NCBI RefSeq assembly: GCF_001426665.1
Contig: NZ_LMEY01000012.1
Span: 434,001-498,000, forward strand
Direction: 5' to 3'
Source of the DNA: Rhizobium sp. Root1334
Lineage (GTDB): Bacteria; Pseudomonadota; Alphaproteobacteria; Rhizobiales; Rhizobiaceae
DNA length: 64,000 bases
Translations under genes and position numbers: made by a program
In this document: in pieces, positions 44,343 through 54,331 of the stretch
Layout: the number at the start of each line of letters is the position of its first letter
Position numbering within the stretch: the first letter of the stretch is position 1
Notes under the pieces: generated by a model
Database searches by the model: none
Told to the model about the DNA's origin: nothing
The model's input: the letters and a program-made list of their open reading frames with translations, nothing else

Positions 44343-44810
44343 ATGTCTGCAGAGATTGAAGCACGCATCAAGGAACTGGGAATCACATTGCCGCAGGCGG
44401 CAGCACCCGCCGCCAACTATGTTCCCTTCGTCATCAGTGGATCGCACCTTTATATCTCCGGCCAGCTACCGATGGAAAATGATAAGGTCGCGATCACCGG
44501 TCACCTCGGCGACGACGTCGATGTTGCCACCGGCCAGCGCGCTGCCGAACTCTGTGCCATCAATATTCTTGCTCAAGCAAAAGCAGCCTTGGGCGGCGAT
44601 CTCTCGCGCATTCGCCGCATCGTCAAGCTCAACGGTTTCATCGCCTCCAAGCCGACCTTCATCGAGCAGCACCTGGTCATGAATGGCGCCTCTAACCTGA
44701 TCGCCAAGGTTCTGGGCGACGCCGGTATCCACGCGCGCGCCGCTGTCGGCATGGCCTCCCTGCCCTTCAACGCCGCCGTCGAAATCGACGCCGTGATCGA
44801 AATCGCCTGA
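44343..44810 (+). CDS. RidA/YjgF-family enamine/imine deaminase-like protein
   Basis: A 155-residue YjgF/YER057c/UK114 trimeric protein. Family members hydrolyse reactive enamines and imines such as 2-aminoacrylate. The longer subgroup with a MSAEIEARIKELGITLP-type N-terminus is seen here, and the conserved YVPFVISGSHLYISGQLP, AAELCAINILAQAKAALGG and RAAVGMASLPFNAAVEIDAVIEI segments are present. In this subgroup the catalytic Arg of the RidA core is usually replaced or placed differently, so deaminase activity is not certain. GGAG is seven bases before the ATG. It is the first gene of a four-gene plus-strand set. Confidence 0.88.
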   Translation: MSAEIEARIKELGITLPQAAAPAANYVPFVISGSHLYISGQLPMENDKVAITGHLGDDVDVATGQRAAELCAINILAQAKAALGGDLSRIRRIVKLNGFIASKPTFIEQHLVMNGASNLIAKVLGDAGIHARAAVGMASLPFNAAVEIDAVIEIA

Positions 44811-44824
44811 GCGGAAGAGTATTC

Positions 44825-45550
44825 ATGAAAGACCTGTCCTGGCTGACGGCGCAACCGGTCGCTCATCGCGGCTATCACGACATGAACCACGCCATCTGGG
44901 AAAACACGCTTTCAGCGTTTTCCCGCGCAGCGGAAAATGGCTTCGCCATCGAATGCGACCTGCAATACACCGCCGACAGCGTGCCGGTGGTTTTCCACGA
45001 TGACGACATGCAGCGACTGTGCGGCATCAAGGGCGACATCCGGGAAAAGACCGCCGGCGAACTGGGCCTGATCGCCATCGGCGGCACGACCGACAAGATC
45101 CCGACACTCGGGCAGCTTCTGAGACTGGTCAAGGGCCGGGTTCCGATCGTGCTTGAGCTGAAGGGACGCCTCGGCGACGACGAAGGTTTTGTTGATGCGG
45201 TGCTGGAGGCTCTTGAAAGCTACGAGGGACCCATTGCCCTGATGAGCTTCGATCATTGGCTGCTCAAGGACCTCAAGGCGCAGGACCCGCCCTACCCGAT
45301 CGGCCTGACGGCGGGTGGCAACCAGTCGGAGCAATTCCTCGTTCACGAGGAAGCGATGCAGCTCGGGCTTGATTTCATTTCCTATTTCTATGGGGATTTG
45401 CCAAACTCGTTCATCACCAAGCAACGTTCGCTTGGCCGTGCGATTTTGACTTGGACCGTGCGCGATCAGGCGGGCGTCGATCACACCTACAGCCACGCCG
45501 ACCAGATGACATTCGAAGGGTTTGACCCGCGTGAAAGGCTTACCGCTTAA
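44825..45550 (+). CDS. Glycerophosphodiester phosphodiesterase
   Basis: GDPD-family TIM barrel that cleaves glycerophosphodiesters to glycerol-3-phosphate and an alcohol. The 241-residue product has the start AHRGYH (catalytic His), IECDLQYTADSVPVVFHDDD with the Glu/Asp metal ligands and second catalytic histidine, and IVLELKG later. No signal peptide is visible, so it is cytoplasmic. It lies 14 bases after ridA and three before the next gene, so all are likely co-transcribed. Confidence 0.93.
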   Translation: MKDLSWLTAQPVAHRGYHDMNHAIWENTLSAFSRAAENGFAIECDLQYTADSVPVVFHDDDMQRLCGIKGDIREKTAGELGLIAIGGTTDKIPTLGQLLRLVKGRVPIVLELKGRLGDDEGFVDAVLEALESYEGPIALMSFDHWLLKDLKAQDPPYPIGLTAGGNQSEQFLVHEEAMQLGLDFISYFYGDLPNSFITKQRSLGRAILTWTVRDQAGVDHTYSHADQMTFEGFDPRERLTA

Positions 45551-45553
45551 AGA

Positions 45554-46747
45554 ATGACCGGCGACGTTAAAATCCGTGTCGAGACGTCCTTTCAGGATAT
45601 TTCGAAGGAAAGCTGGGACGGACTGTCAGGGGCCGCCAAGGGGCAATACGGCGGCCTCTACAATCCGTTCATTTCGCATGCCTATCTGTCTTCGCTTGAG
45701 GAATCAGGCTCAGCGACGGCCGATACCGGTTGGCTCGGCCAGCATCTGCTGATGGAAGATGGCAAAGGCAGGTTTTCCGGCGCATTGATCTGCTACCTGA
45801 AAAACCATAGCCAGGGCGAATATGTTTTCGATCACGGCTGGGCCGACGCCTTGGAACGGGCGGGCGGGCGCTATTATCCAAAACTGCAATGCTCGGTTCC
45901 GTTCACTCCCGCCACCGGACCGCGGCTGCTGACCGCTGTGACAGCCGATCCCGCCCGTGTTCGTGTTTCACTCGCGGCCGGTCTTCAGGAACTCGCCCGC
46001 CGTCACAATGTGTCCTCTGCGCATGTGACGTTCCTGCCGGAAGACGAAATTCCCACATTCGAACAGGCCGGGTTCCTGCACCGGACCGACCAGCAGTTTC
46101 ATTTCCTCAATGCGGGCTATTCATCCCACAACGACTTTCTCGAAACGCTGGCATCGCGCAAACGCAAGGCACTGAAGAAGGAACGCCGCTCGGCGCTTGA
46201 AGGCGGCATCAGCATCGACTGGCTGACTGGCAAGGACTTGACCGAAAACGTCTGGGATCAGTTTTTTGCCTTTTATATGGACACTGGCAGCCGCAAATGG
46301 GGCCGGCCCTATCTGACGCGCAAATTCTATTCGCTGATCAGTGAACGCATGGCTGACGACATCCTGCTTGTCATGGCCAAGCGCAACGGCAAGTACATCG
46401 CCGGCGCCATCAATTTCATCGGCAGCGATGCGCTTTATGGCCGTCACTGGGGCGCCATGGAAGATCATCCCTTCCTGCATTTCGAGGTCTGCTACCATCA
46501 GGCCATCGATTTCGCCATCGCCAAGGGATTGAAGCGCGTCGAAGCCGGTGCCCAGGGCGAGCACAAGCTGGCACGCGGCTATCTGCCGGCAACCACCCAT
46601 TCGGCGCATTTCATCGCCCATCCCGGATTGAAGCGCGCCGTTGCCGATTACCTTGAACGCGAACGGCAGGAGGTGGAGCAGATGAGCGATATCCTGGCCG
46701 AACACAGTCCGTTCCGCAAAGGCGAACGGCAAGAGACCGACGACTGA
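45554..46747 (+). CDS. GNAT-family N-acyltransferase of the COG3146 type (DUF482)
   Basis: A 397-residue protein with two GNAT-like halves, as in FemX-like transferases. Conserved features include the N-terminal WDGLSGAAKGQYGGLYNPFISHAYLSSLEESG, CYLKNHSQGEYVFDHGWADALERAG, and the C-terminal FEVCYHQAIDFAIAKGLKRVEAGAQGEHKLARGY block. This family is often labelled peptidoglycan-biosynthesis-like, but no substrate is established. It begins three bases after the phosphodiesterase stop (coupled). The context with RidA, GDPD and HIT genes suggests a housekeeping metabolite-repair or salvage set, which is inference. Confidence 0.82.
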   Translation: MTGDVKIRVETSFQDISKESWDGLSGAAKGQYGGLYNPFISHAYLSSLEESGSATADTGWLGQHLLMEDGKGRFSGALICYLKNHSQGEYVFDHGWADALERAGGRYYPKLQCSVPFTPATGPRLLTAVTADPARVRVSLAAGLQELARRHNVSSAHVTFLPEDEIPTFEQAGFLHRTDQQFHFLNAGYSSHNDFLETLASRKRKALKKERRSALEGGISIDWLTGKDLTENVWDQFFAFYMDTGSRKWGRPYLTRKFYSLISERMADDILLVMAKRNGKYIAGAINFIGSDALYGRHWGAMEDHPFLHFEVCYHQAIDFAIAKGLKRVEAGAQGEHKLARGYLPATTHSAHFIAHPGLKRAVADYLERERQEVEQMSDILAEHSPFRKGERQETDD

Positions 46748-46771
46748 TTGAGTTTTTGAGGAGAAATGCAG

Positions 46772-47197
46772 ATGCCCAACGCCGCCTATGACACCAACAA
46801 CATCTTCGCCAAAATCCTGCGTGGCGAAATTCCGGCCCACAAGGTTTATGAGGATGCCAATGTCCTTGCCTTCATGGATGTCATGCCACAGGCACAGGGC
46901 CATGTCCTGGTCGTCCCGAAGGCCGCTTCGCGCAACATTCTCGATGCCGATCCGGCAACGCTTGGCGCTCTCATCGCGACCGTCCAGAAAGTGGCGATAG
47001 CCGCAGAGGAAGCCTTCGAAGCGGACGGCGTGACGATCATGCAGTTCAACGAAGCGCCGGCTGGACAATCGGTCTTCCACCTGCACTTCCATGTCATCCC
47101 CCGCCACGAGGGCGTGCCGTTGCGGCCGCATTCCGGCAAGATGGAAGATGGGGCCGTGCTTGCGGCGAATGCCGAGAAAATCAGGGACGCCCTCTGA
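46772..47197 (+). CDS. HIT-family nucleotide hydrolase (histidine triad)
   Basis: A 141-residue HINT/Fhit-type protein that hydrolyses AMP conjugates such as adenosine phosphoramidates. The histidine triad is QSVFHLHFHVIPRH, and the N-terminal FAKILRGEIPAHKVYEDANVLAFMDVMPQAQGHVLVVPK block is typical. ATG 46772 is chosen because GGAG is eight bases upstream; the ATG at 46766 is too close to it. It ends nine bases before the convergent PAP2 gene. Confidence 0.92.
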   Translation: MPNAAYDTNNIFAKILRGEIPAHKVYEDANVLAFMDVMPQAQGHVLVVPKAASRNILDADPATLGALIATVQKVAIAAEEAFEADGVTIMQFNEAPAGQSVFHLHFHVIPRHEGVPLRPHSGKMEDGAVLAANAEKIRDAL

Positions 47198-47206
47198 CGG
47201 CAGCGC

Positions 47207-48136
47207 TCAGACGGTCTGCGGCTCACTAATCTTGTGATAGGCGTTGCTTAACCTACGCATTGTCATACCTGACAGCGCGTAGGCCATCGCAAACACGCCG
47301 ACGCCGCCGATCATATCGATCAGATGATGGCCGCCTTGCACGAGAATGGCCACCGCCATGAAAGCGTTAAGGCAGAAGATCACCGGCATTAAAATCAGAT
47401 GACGCGGCACGAAACAGACGGACATGCATGCCATGACGGTATGAAATGATGGAAAACCGATCAAACCAAGGACGTTCTTCGGAGAGAGATAATCTACCCC
47501 ATCACGGCTCAAGGCCAGCAACGCATCACCATAGGCCGGAGTGACAGCGATTGGGAATGCCTCCAGCACCGACTGTGGCAGAACATGAAAGCTCTTGGCA
47601 CCAAAATTGGGAAACAGCGCCCAGATCACGATCGCCAAAAGCGCACCGATGACCCCGGTCAACAAAAAGCGATGCAACGCCTGCGCCTGCCCCATGAAGC
47701 CCAAAACCAGGATAATGACCAAAAGCTGTGGCAGGGACGTGAAATAGACCTGATACAGGAAAGTCCCGAACCAGGGGTAATGCGATATCCAGGTCAGCAA
47801 TGACGGCCAGTGGTATCCCATTGCCGCATCGACCTGCATCAGAAAATCATCGATGGGCGCGAAGGTATTGGGAAGGAACATATAATTGAAAACCGAGCCG
47901 ATGATGGTGAACAGCACAAACAGTCCGGCTGCGACCAGAGCCAGTGCCAGGCGGCCTTCATTCCGAACGACGCGATAATATTGTCCCGCCGCAACCAGAA
48001 ACAGTCCAATCCCAATCACGCTGACATAGCCAACAATATCGACGGGTATGTTCTTGAAATAGAGCAAGACGGCATCCAATGCAGCCAGCACCAAAATAAT
48101 TCGGACGACGAACCATTCTCCCGGCAAAAAACGCAC
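47207..48136 (-). CDS. PAP2-superfamily membrane phosphatase/transferase
   Basis: A 309-residue polytopic protein with about six to eight hydrophobic segments and the PAP2 active-site motifs GFPSFHTVMA (phosphatase motif 2, with Phe where Gly is commoner) and GGHHLIDMIGG (motif 3, His plus Asp). The family dephosphorylates or transfers phosphate groups of lipids; the layout resembles the inositolphosphotransferase-like (PAP2_3) type. Substrate is unknown. GTG 48136 has GGGAG six bases upstream. It is convergent with the HIT gene. Confidence 0.82.
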   Translation of the reverse strand: MRFLPGEWFVVRIILVLAALDAVLLYFKNIPVDIVGYVSVIGIGLFLVAAGQYYRVVRNEGRLALALVAAGLFVLFTIIGSVFNYMFLPNTFAPIDDFLMQVDAAMGYHWPSLLTWISHYPWFGTFLYQVYFTSLPQLLVIILVLGFMGQAQALHRFLLTGVIGALLAIVIWALFPNFGAKSFHVLPQSVLEAFPIAVTPAYGDALLALSRDGVDYLSPKNVLGLIGFPSFHTVMACMSVCFVPRHLILMPVIFCLNAFMAVAILVQGGHHLIDMIGGVGVFAMAYALSGMTMRRLSNAYHKISEPQTV

Positions 48137-48217
48137 CTGCTGCTCCCTGTGAAATCAGGCAACACATACGCCATGGGATTTAAGATTCGCCTAAGCCGAT
48201 TGTCGTGAGAACCCTTA

Positions 48218-48562
48218 TCAGAACCCGAGCGCATAGAGCCCGATGGCCAGCACAGCGATGGCCGTGGCGATGCCAACGGCCGGTTTTTGGCGGCCAATAA
48301 AGAAAGCAGTTACACCGGCAGCTATCGATCCAAGCCTGAGCCAGAGCGGCGAATGCTCGAGGACTCCGGTCGGATAGAGAATGAGTTTGGCGATGACGGC
48401 CGCCACCAAGGCCGTTGCGACCGCCCTCACCCAATTGAGGACTTCGGAATCGTCCCGTAGCCGGTTGCCGGCGAGAACGCCGAGCCAGCGCCAGAGGTCG
48501 GTCGCCAACCATCCGGCAATTGCGATAAACACATAGGGCCACCAGCCTTCAAACACTGCCAT
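48218..48562 (-). CDS. azlD: AzlD-family branched-chain amino acid exporter subunit
   Basis: A 114-residue protein with four predicted hydrophobic helices, including the start VFIAIAGWLATDLWRWLGVLAG, and WLRLGSIAAGVTAFFIG. AzlD is the small subunit of AzlCD (LIV-E) exporters of branched-chain amino acids or their analogues. It overlaps the azlC end by 14 bases. The family name is secure; the substrate is by analogy. Confidence 0.88.
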   Translation of the reverse strand: MAVFEGWWPYVFIAIAGWLATDLWRWLGVLAGNRLRDDSEVLNWVRAVATALVAAVIAKLILYPTGVLEHSPLWLRLGSIAAGVTAFFIGRQKPAVGIATAIAVLAIGLYALGF

Positions 48563-49295
48563 GCCGGCCCTCCCCGCGCTTGCGCCATTGGCGCTCGGTC
48601 AGCCAAGCCAATGTTCCGCCACCAACGCCCGCCAGTAGGATATCGAACTCGGGCGCCAGCCAGTAGAAGAACGGCCCGGCCACAAGACCGCTGATCAAGG
48701 CCAAATAGATCACCGGATGACGGGCGGAACTCCAGATTGATGCCAAGAAATAGACCGGCGTCAGGAAAAACAGGCAACCGGCGACAATCGGCGGAAACTC
48801 CGTGACGTACTGATAAACTGCGGCCACCAGAAGCATATTGGCTACAACAAGCGTGATGCCGAAGCCCGCGAAGAACGTAACCCGATGTTCGCGGGGCACT
48901 GTTCGCACGCGCTCCATCGCAAACACCCAGGCGGTGATCGCCACGAAATGCGACAGGAACAGCAGGAGCCAGGTGGGGGTTTTTCCAGTGCGGATTTCAG
49001 GAACAAGCGCCGCGACCATCGGCATCAGACGGATAGAGGACAACGTAACGGCGATAAAGGCGGCGAGCAGATTGGCGCCGCTCAGCATCGAACTGACGAG
49101 GATGACCTTGGCTGGCAGCGCCCAGACGGCACCGACCATGAACACGGTCTGCTCGACAGGAATACCGGCCTGGGCAGTAAACGCACAGAAGCCGACGAAG
49201 GACAGCATCAACATCAGTGCTGGCAGGCTGAAAATGCCCCGCATGCCAGCCAAGAACCATGTCCGCCCGGAGCCGATCGCCTGGCCGTCATCCAT
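48549..49295 (-). CDS. azlC: AzlC-family branched-chain amino acid export permease
   Basis: A 248-residue membrane protein with about six helices and the family block VEQTVFMVGAVWALPAKVILVSSMLSGANLLAAFIAVTLSSIRLMPM. The ATG at 49295 lies just after the clpA terminator; a frame extension to 49364 would run through that terminator hairpin, which argues against it. azlC and azlD overlap and form a two-gene unit. Confidence 0.88.
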   Translation of the reverse strand: MDDGQAIGSGRTWFLAGMRGIFSLPALMLMLSFVGFCAFTAQAGIPVEQTVFMVGAVWALPAKVILVSSMLSGANLLAAFIAVTLSSIRLMPMVAALVPEIRTGKTPTWLLLFLSHFVAITAWVFAMERVRTVPREHRVTFFAGFGITLVVANMLLVAAVYQYVTEFPPIVAGCLFFLTPVYFLASIWSSARHPVIYLALISGLVAGPFFYWLAPEFDILLAGVGGGTLAWLTERQWRKRGEGRHGSV

Positions 49296-49321
49296 CAAAA
49301 CATCCGCCTGTTCGCCGCCAC

Positions 49322-49357
49322 AAAAAAACGGTGCCGGACGATCAGGTCCGGCACCGT
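49322..49357 (-). terminator. Rho-independent terminator of clpSA
   Basis: ACGGTGCCGGAC (49328-49339) pairs with 49346-49357, a perfect 12-base stem with a six-base loop, followed on the minus strand by seven T. It ends the clpS-clpA unit. Confidence 0.92.
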
Positions 49358-49375
49358 ATCTCAATCTGGAATGCG

Positions 49376-51895
<2,520 letters not shown>

Positions 51896-51904
51896 GTCAG
51901 TTCC

Positions 51905-52258
51905 TCATTTCTTTTCCATGACGCATTGCAGCGGATGCTGATGCTCGCGGGCAAAATCCATCACCTGCGTCACTTTGGTTTCGGCAACTTCGTAGGTGAA
52001 AACACCACACTCACCCACGCCGTGATTGTGAACATGCAGCATGATCAGAGTTGCCGCTTCGCGATCCTTCTGAAAAAAACGCTCCAGAATGTGGATCACG
52101 AATTCCATCGGCGTATAGTCGTCGTTCAAAAGCAGGACACGATATAGGCTCGGCTTCTTGGTCTTCGGCTGTGTCCGGGTAATGACGGACGTGCCACGGC
52201 CGGCTTTGCCCCCATCCCCGTCGCTGTCTGTTTGCATCCGGACCGGCATGGCGATCAT
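51905..52258 (-). CDS. clpS: ATP-dependent Clp protease adapter ClpS
   Basis: ClpS hands N-degron substrates to ClpA. The 117-residue product has a variable N-terminal tail (about 1-35) followed by the core: [46 protein letters not shown] and CVMEKK. The [10 protein letters not shown] hydrophobic-pocket motif is intact. The ATG at 52258 has a weak ribosome site; a nine-base hairpin lies 22-50 bases upstream. Confidence 0.95.
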   Translation of the reverse strand: MIAMPVRMQTDSDGDGGKAGRGTSVITRTQPKTKKPSLYRVLLLNDDYTPMEFVIHILERFFQKDREAATLIMLHVHNHGVGECGVFTYEVAETKVTQVMDFAREHQHPLQCVMEKK

Positions 52259-52279
52259 TCTACTTCATTCCCTTGTCCA

Positions 52280-52308
52280 GCCGCAAATGCTTGGGAGGAA
52301 TTTGCGGC
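52280..52308. repeat. Nine-base inverted repeat upstream of clpS
   Basis: GCCGCAAAT (52280-52288) and its complement at 52300-52308 flank an 11-base loop that on the mRNA reads CCTCCC. It lies in the clpS leader and could be an RNA stem or operator. Confidence 0.55.
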
Positions 52309-52448
52309 CTGTTCGTGACACATAATCTAGTGGTTCTTTTTCAGATTTTAAGGCTGTTCGTCTGCACTGCAATCACATTTGCGTCGTCAAGCACAAGATT
52401 GATCAACTTTCTTCAGGCCGCCTATCGCCAATCTGCCAGATAGACAAC

Positions 52449-52479
52449 AAAAAACCGGCTGCGGAGGGCGCAGCCGGTT
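52449..52479 (-). terminator. Rho-independent terminator of the phasin gene
   Basis: AACCGGCTGC (52453-52462) pairs perfectly with 52470-52479 and six T follow on the minus strand. It lies 28 bases after the phasin stop. Confidence 0.9.
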
Positions 52480-52507
52480 GTTCATCATTTAAGGTATTGA
52501 ATTTGAG

Positions 52508-52861
52508 TTAAGCGGCGACCGCAGTCTTGGCAGCTGCCGTTGCCTTGGCAACCGGCGCTTCGTAGGGCTTGTAGGCGTCCTTGGCCAGATCAGCGTACAT
52601 TTCACCGATCTTGGTGGCTTCGGCGACGTAGCCTTCATAAGCGGTCTTCACGTAGCTCGTCTGCAGCTCGAAAGCGGCTTCGACGCTCTTGACGGTGCTG
52701 ATCTTCTCGATGTGGGAAACGCTGTCTTCAAAGGCCTTCTTGGAGTAGTCGGCAGCCTCGGTGGCAATCGCCTGAAAAGCCTTCGTCAGCGACGCATAGC
52801 TCTTCAACAACGTATCCAAGTTCTCTTTGCTTTTCTTATTTGCATCTTCGAAATTGAACAT
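52508..52861 (-). CDS. Phasin family protein
   Basis: Phasins coat polyhydroxybutyrate granules and control their number and size. The 117-residue product is almost wholly helical and amphipathic, with the family core FEDANKKSKENLDTLLKSYASLTKAFQAIATEAADYSKKAFEDSVSHIEKI and an Ala/Lys-rich C-terminus (AKATAAAKTAVAA) found in several rhizobial phasins. The start at 52861 has AGGAG eight bases upstream. A good promoter with two PhaR-like sites precedes it, and its own terminator follows, so it is monocistronic and probably PHB-responsive. Confidence 0.87.
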   Translation of the reverse strand: MFNFEDANKKSKENLDTLLKSYASLTKAFQAIATEAADYSKKAFEDSVSHIEKISTVKSVEAAFELQTSYVKTAYEGYVAEATKIGEMYADLAKDAYKPYEAPVAKATAAAKTAVAA

Positions 52862-52896
52862 CAGGCTGCTCCTTTTGTGACGCTCGCAATGGCAAT

Positions 52897-52925
52897 ATTT
52901 TATGTGCACTGCACAATAAAGTCAA
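52897..52925 (-). promoter_or_regulatory. Predicted sigma-70 promoter of the phasin gene
   Basis: On the minus strand TTGACT (52920-52925) and TAAAAT (52897-52902) are exactly 17 bases apart, upstream of the phasin start at 52861. A TGC-N3-GCA site lies within the spacer, so a repressor there would block RNA polymerase. Confidence 0.75.
52905..52913. promoter_or_regulatory. Putative PhaR operator 1 (TGC-N3-GCA)
   Basis: TGCACTGCA sits between the -35 and -10 of the phasin promoter. PhaR of Paracoccus and Rhodobacter binds TGC-N3-GCA. The sequence and its placement are observed; binding is inferred. Confidence 0.55.
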
Positions 52926-52933
52926 TGTATGCG

Positions 52934-52942
52934 TGCGCCGCA
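52934..52942. promoter_or_regulatory. Putative PhaR operator 2 (TGC-N3-GCA)
   Basis: TGCGCCGCA lies nine bases upstream of the phasin -35, with its centre 29 bases from operator 1. Two sites on one promoter could support cooperative repression, which is inference. Confidence 0.5.
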
Positions 52943-53041
52943 ATAAAATCCTTTCATTGCAACAGCTTGATGAAAAATCGCGAAATATCGCGAAATCACG
53001 CCAATTCTTCGCAAAAAATAATCAAAAAGTATGATTTTAAC

Positions 53042-53072
53042 AAAAAACCCGGCCTGAGGGTCAGGACCGGGT
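53042..53072 (-). terminator. Rho-independent terminator of the DUF3126 gene
   Basis: ACCCGG and CCTGA blocks pair with CCGGGT and TCAGG with one bulged base; six T follow on the minus strand. Confidence 0.8.
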
Positions 53073-53100
53073 CGAGTTCAATTGCAACGATAGAGTGCAA

Positions 53101-53304
53101 TCAGAGATCGATATCGAGGATCGCCATCGAGAAGTTGTAGGACAGTTCGCCGTCTTCCTCGTCCCGGAAGATCACGCCCAGAAATTCGTCACCCAGATAA
53201 ACCTCGGCGGATTCGTCCTTCTTCGGACGCGGCTTGATGACCATGCCTTCATTGAAGGTACGCTTGAAATAGGCTTCGAGTTTTTTGACTTCTTCGGGCT
53301 TCAA
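53101..53304 (-). CDS. DUF3126-family protein
   Basis: A 67-residue protein conserved in alphaproteobacteria, of unknown function. The sequence starts after TTG with KPEEVKKLEAYFKRTFN and continues with EVYLGDEFLGVIFRDEEDGELSYNF and a terminal AILDIDL. It is small, acidic and has no signal peptide. The TTG at 53302-53304 has GGAG seven bases upstream (GGAGAAGTGACTTG); there is no in-frame ATG or GTG in the part matching the family. It lies after cysE and is closed by its own terminator, so the two could be co-transcribed. Confidence 0.85.
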   Translation of the reverse strand: MKPEEVKKLEAYFKRTFNEGMVIKPRPKKDESAEVYLGDEFLGVIFRDEEDGELSYNFSMAILDIDL

Positions 53305-53401
53305 GTCACTTCTCCATGACGGTTTTGATTTGCGCCGCTTCTGGCACAGAGATTCAATCGGTGTAAACCCCTGGCTGGCAGCCAAGCGGCAAATCGCCGG
53401 T

Positions 53402-54229
53402 TCAAATCTCGAAGGAAACCAGCAACTGATCCATTGAACGGGACGGTTCCGAGCAACCGGCTTCACCGACGACACGCGCCGGAACGCCGGCAACCGTGGT
53501 CTTGGAGGGAACCTCCTTGAGCACGACGGAACCCGCGGCAACCCTGGAGCAATTGCCGATGTGGATATTGCCGAGAATTTTTGCGCCAGCGCCGATCAGC
53601 ACGCCATTGCCGATCTTTGGATGGCGGTCGCTGCCCTCTTTGCCGGTACCGCCGAGCGTCACACCGTGTAGAATGGAGACGTTGTCGCCGATAACGGCAG
53701 TTTCGCCGACCACAAGCCCGGTGGCGTGATCAAGGAAGATGCCCTTGCCAATCCGCGCCGCAGGGTTGATGTCGGTTTGGAAGACGGACGAAGAACGGCT
53801 CTGGAGATAGAGCGCGAAATCCCGGCGCCCACGATTCATCAGCCAATGGGCCAGACGGTGGGTCTGGATGGCATGGAAGCCCTTGAAATAGAGGATGGCT
53901 TCCAGAAACCGCGTGCAGGCCGGATCCCGATCATAAACGGCCTGGATATCGACCCGCAGGATGGTGCCCCATTCCGGCCAGTCCTCAAGCATCTCGGAAA
54001 ACGTCTGGCGCAGGAGATTGGCTTGCAGATCGGGATGGTCGAGCCGCTCGCAGATCCGGTAGATGACACTGTCTTCCAGCGAACGCTGGTTAATGATGGT
54101 GGAATAGAGAAAAGCCGCAAGCAGCGGATCCTGCTGGGCAGCAAGCCGCGCCTCTTCCTGCAGACTATCCCAGATCGGGTCCATGATCTTCACGGTTTCG
54201 GTCGGGCGTATGTCAGTCCTGGCGACCAT
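53402..54229 (-). CDS. cysE: Serine acetyltransferase
   Basis: Makes O-acetylserine from serine and acetyl-CoA, the carbon skeleton for cysteine. The 275-residue protein has the alpha-helical N-terminal SATase domain (about 18-120), then a left-handed beta-helix with DINPAARIGKGIFLDHATGLVVGETAVIGDNV and LHGVTLGGTGKEGSDRHPKIGNG, which hold the catalytic histidines, and a C-terminal tail ending in Ile as used to bind cysteine synthase. ATG 54229 has GGAG seven bases upstream. It lies about 100 bases before the DUF3126 gene. Confidence 0.95.
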   Translation of the reverse strand: MVARTDIRPTETVKIMDPIWDSLQEEARLAAQQDPLLAAFLYSTIINQRSLEDSVIYRICERLDHPDLQANLLRQTFSEMLEDWPEWGTILRVDIQAVYDRDPACTRFLEAILYFKGFHAIQTHRLAHWLMNRGRRDFALYLQSRSSSVFQTDINPAARIGKGIFLDHATGLVVGETAVIGDNVSILHGVTLGGTGKEGSDRHPKIGNGVLIGAGAKILGNIHIGNCSRVAAGSVVLKEVPSKTTVAGVPARVVGEAGCSEPSRSMDQLLVSFEI

Positions 54230-54331
54230 CGCCACTCTCCTTCGTAGTCCGTCTGTCCATCAGGTATAGGCCAAATCGCATTGGATATAAATGGCCGCGC
54301 GTAAATAGACGCTCAAAACGCTGGGCGGGCG

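Noticed and set aside
53390-53410. tRNA T-loop-like sequence GGTTCAAATC near the cysE stop
   Set aside because: No matching acceptor, D or anticodon stems can be formed around it, and part of it is cysE coding sequence.
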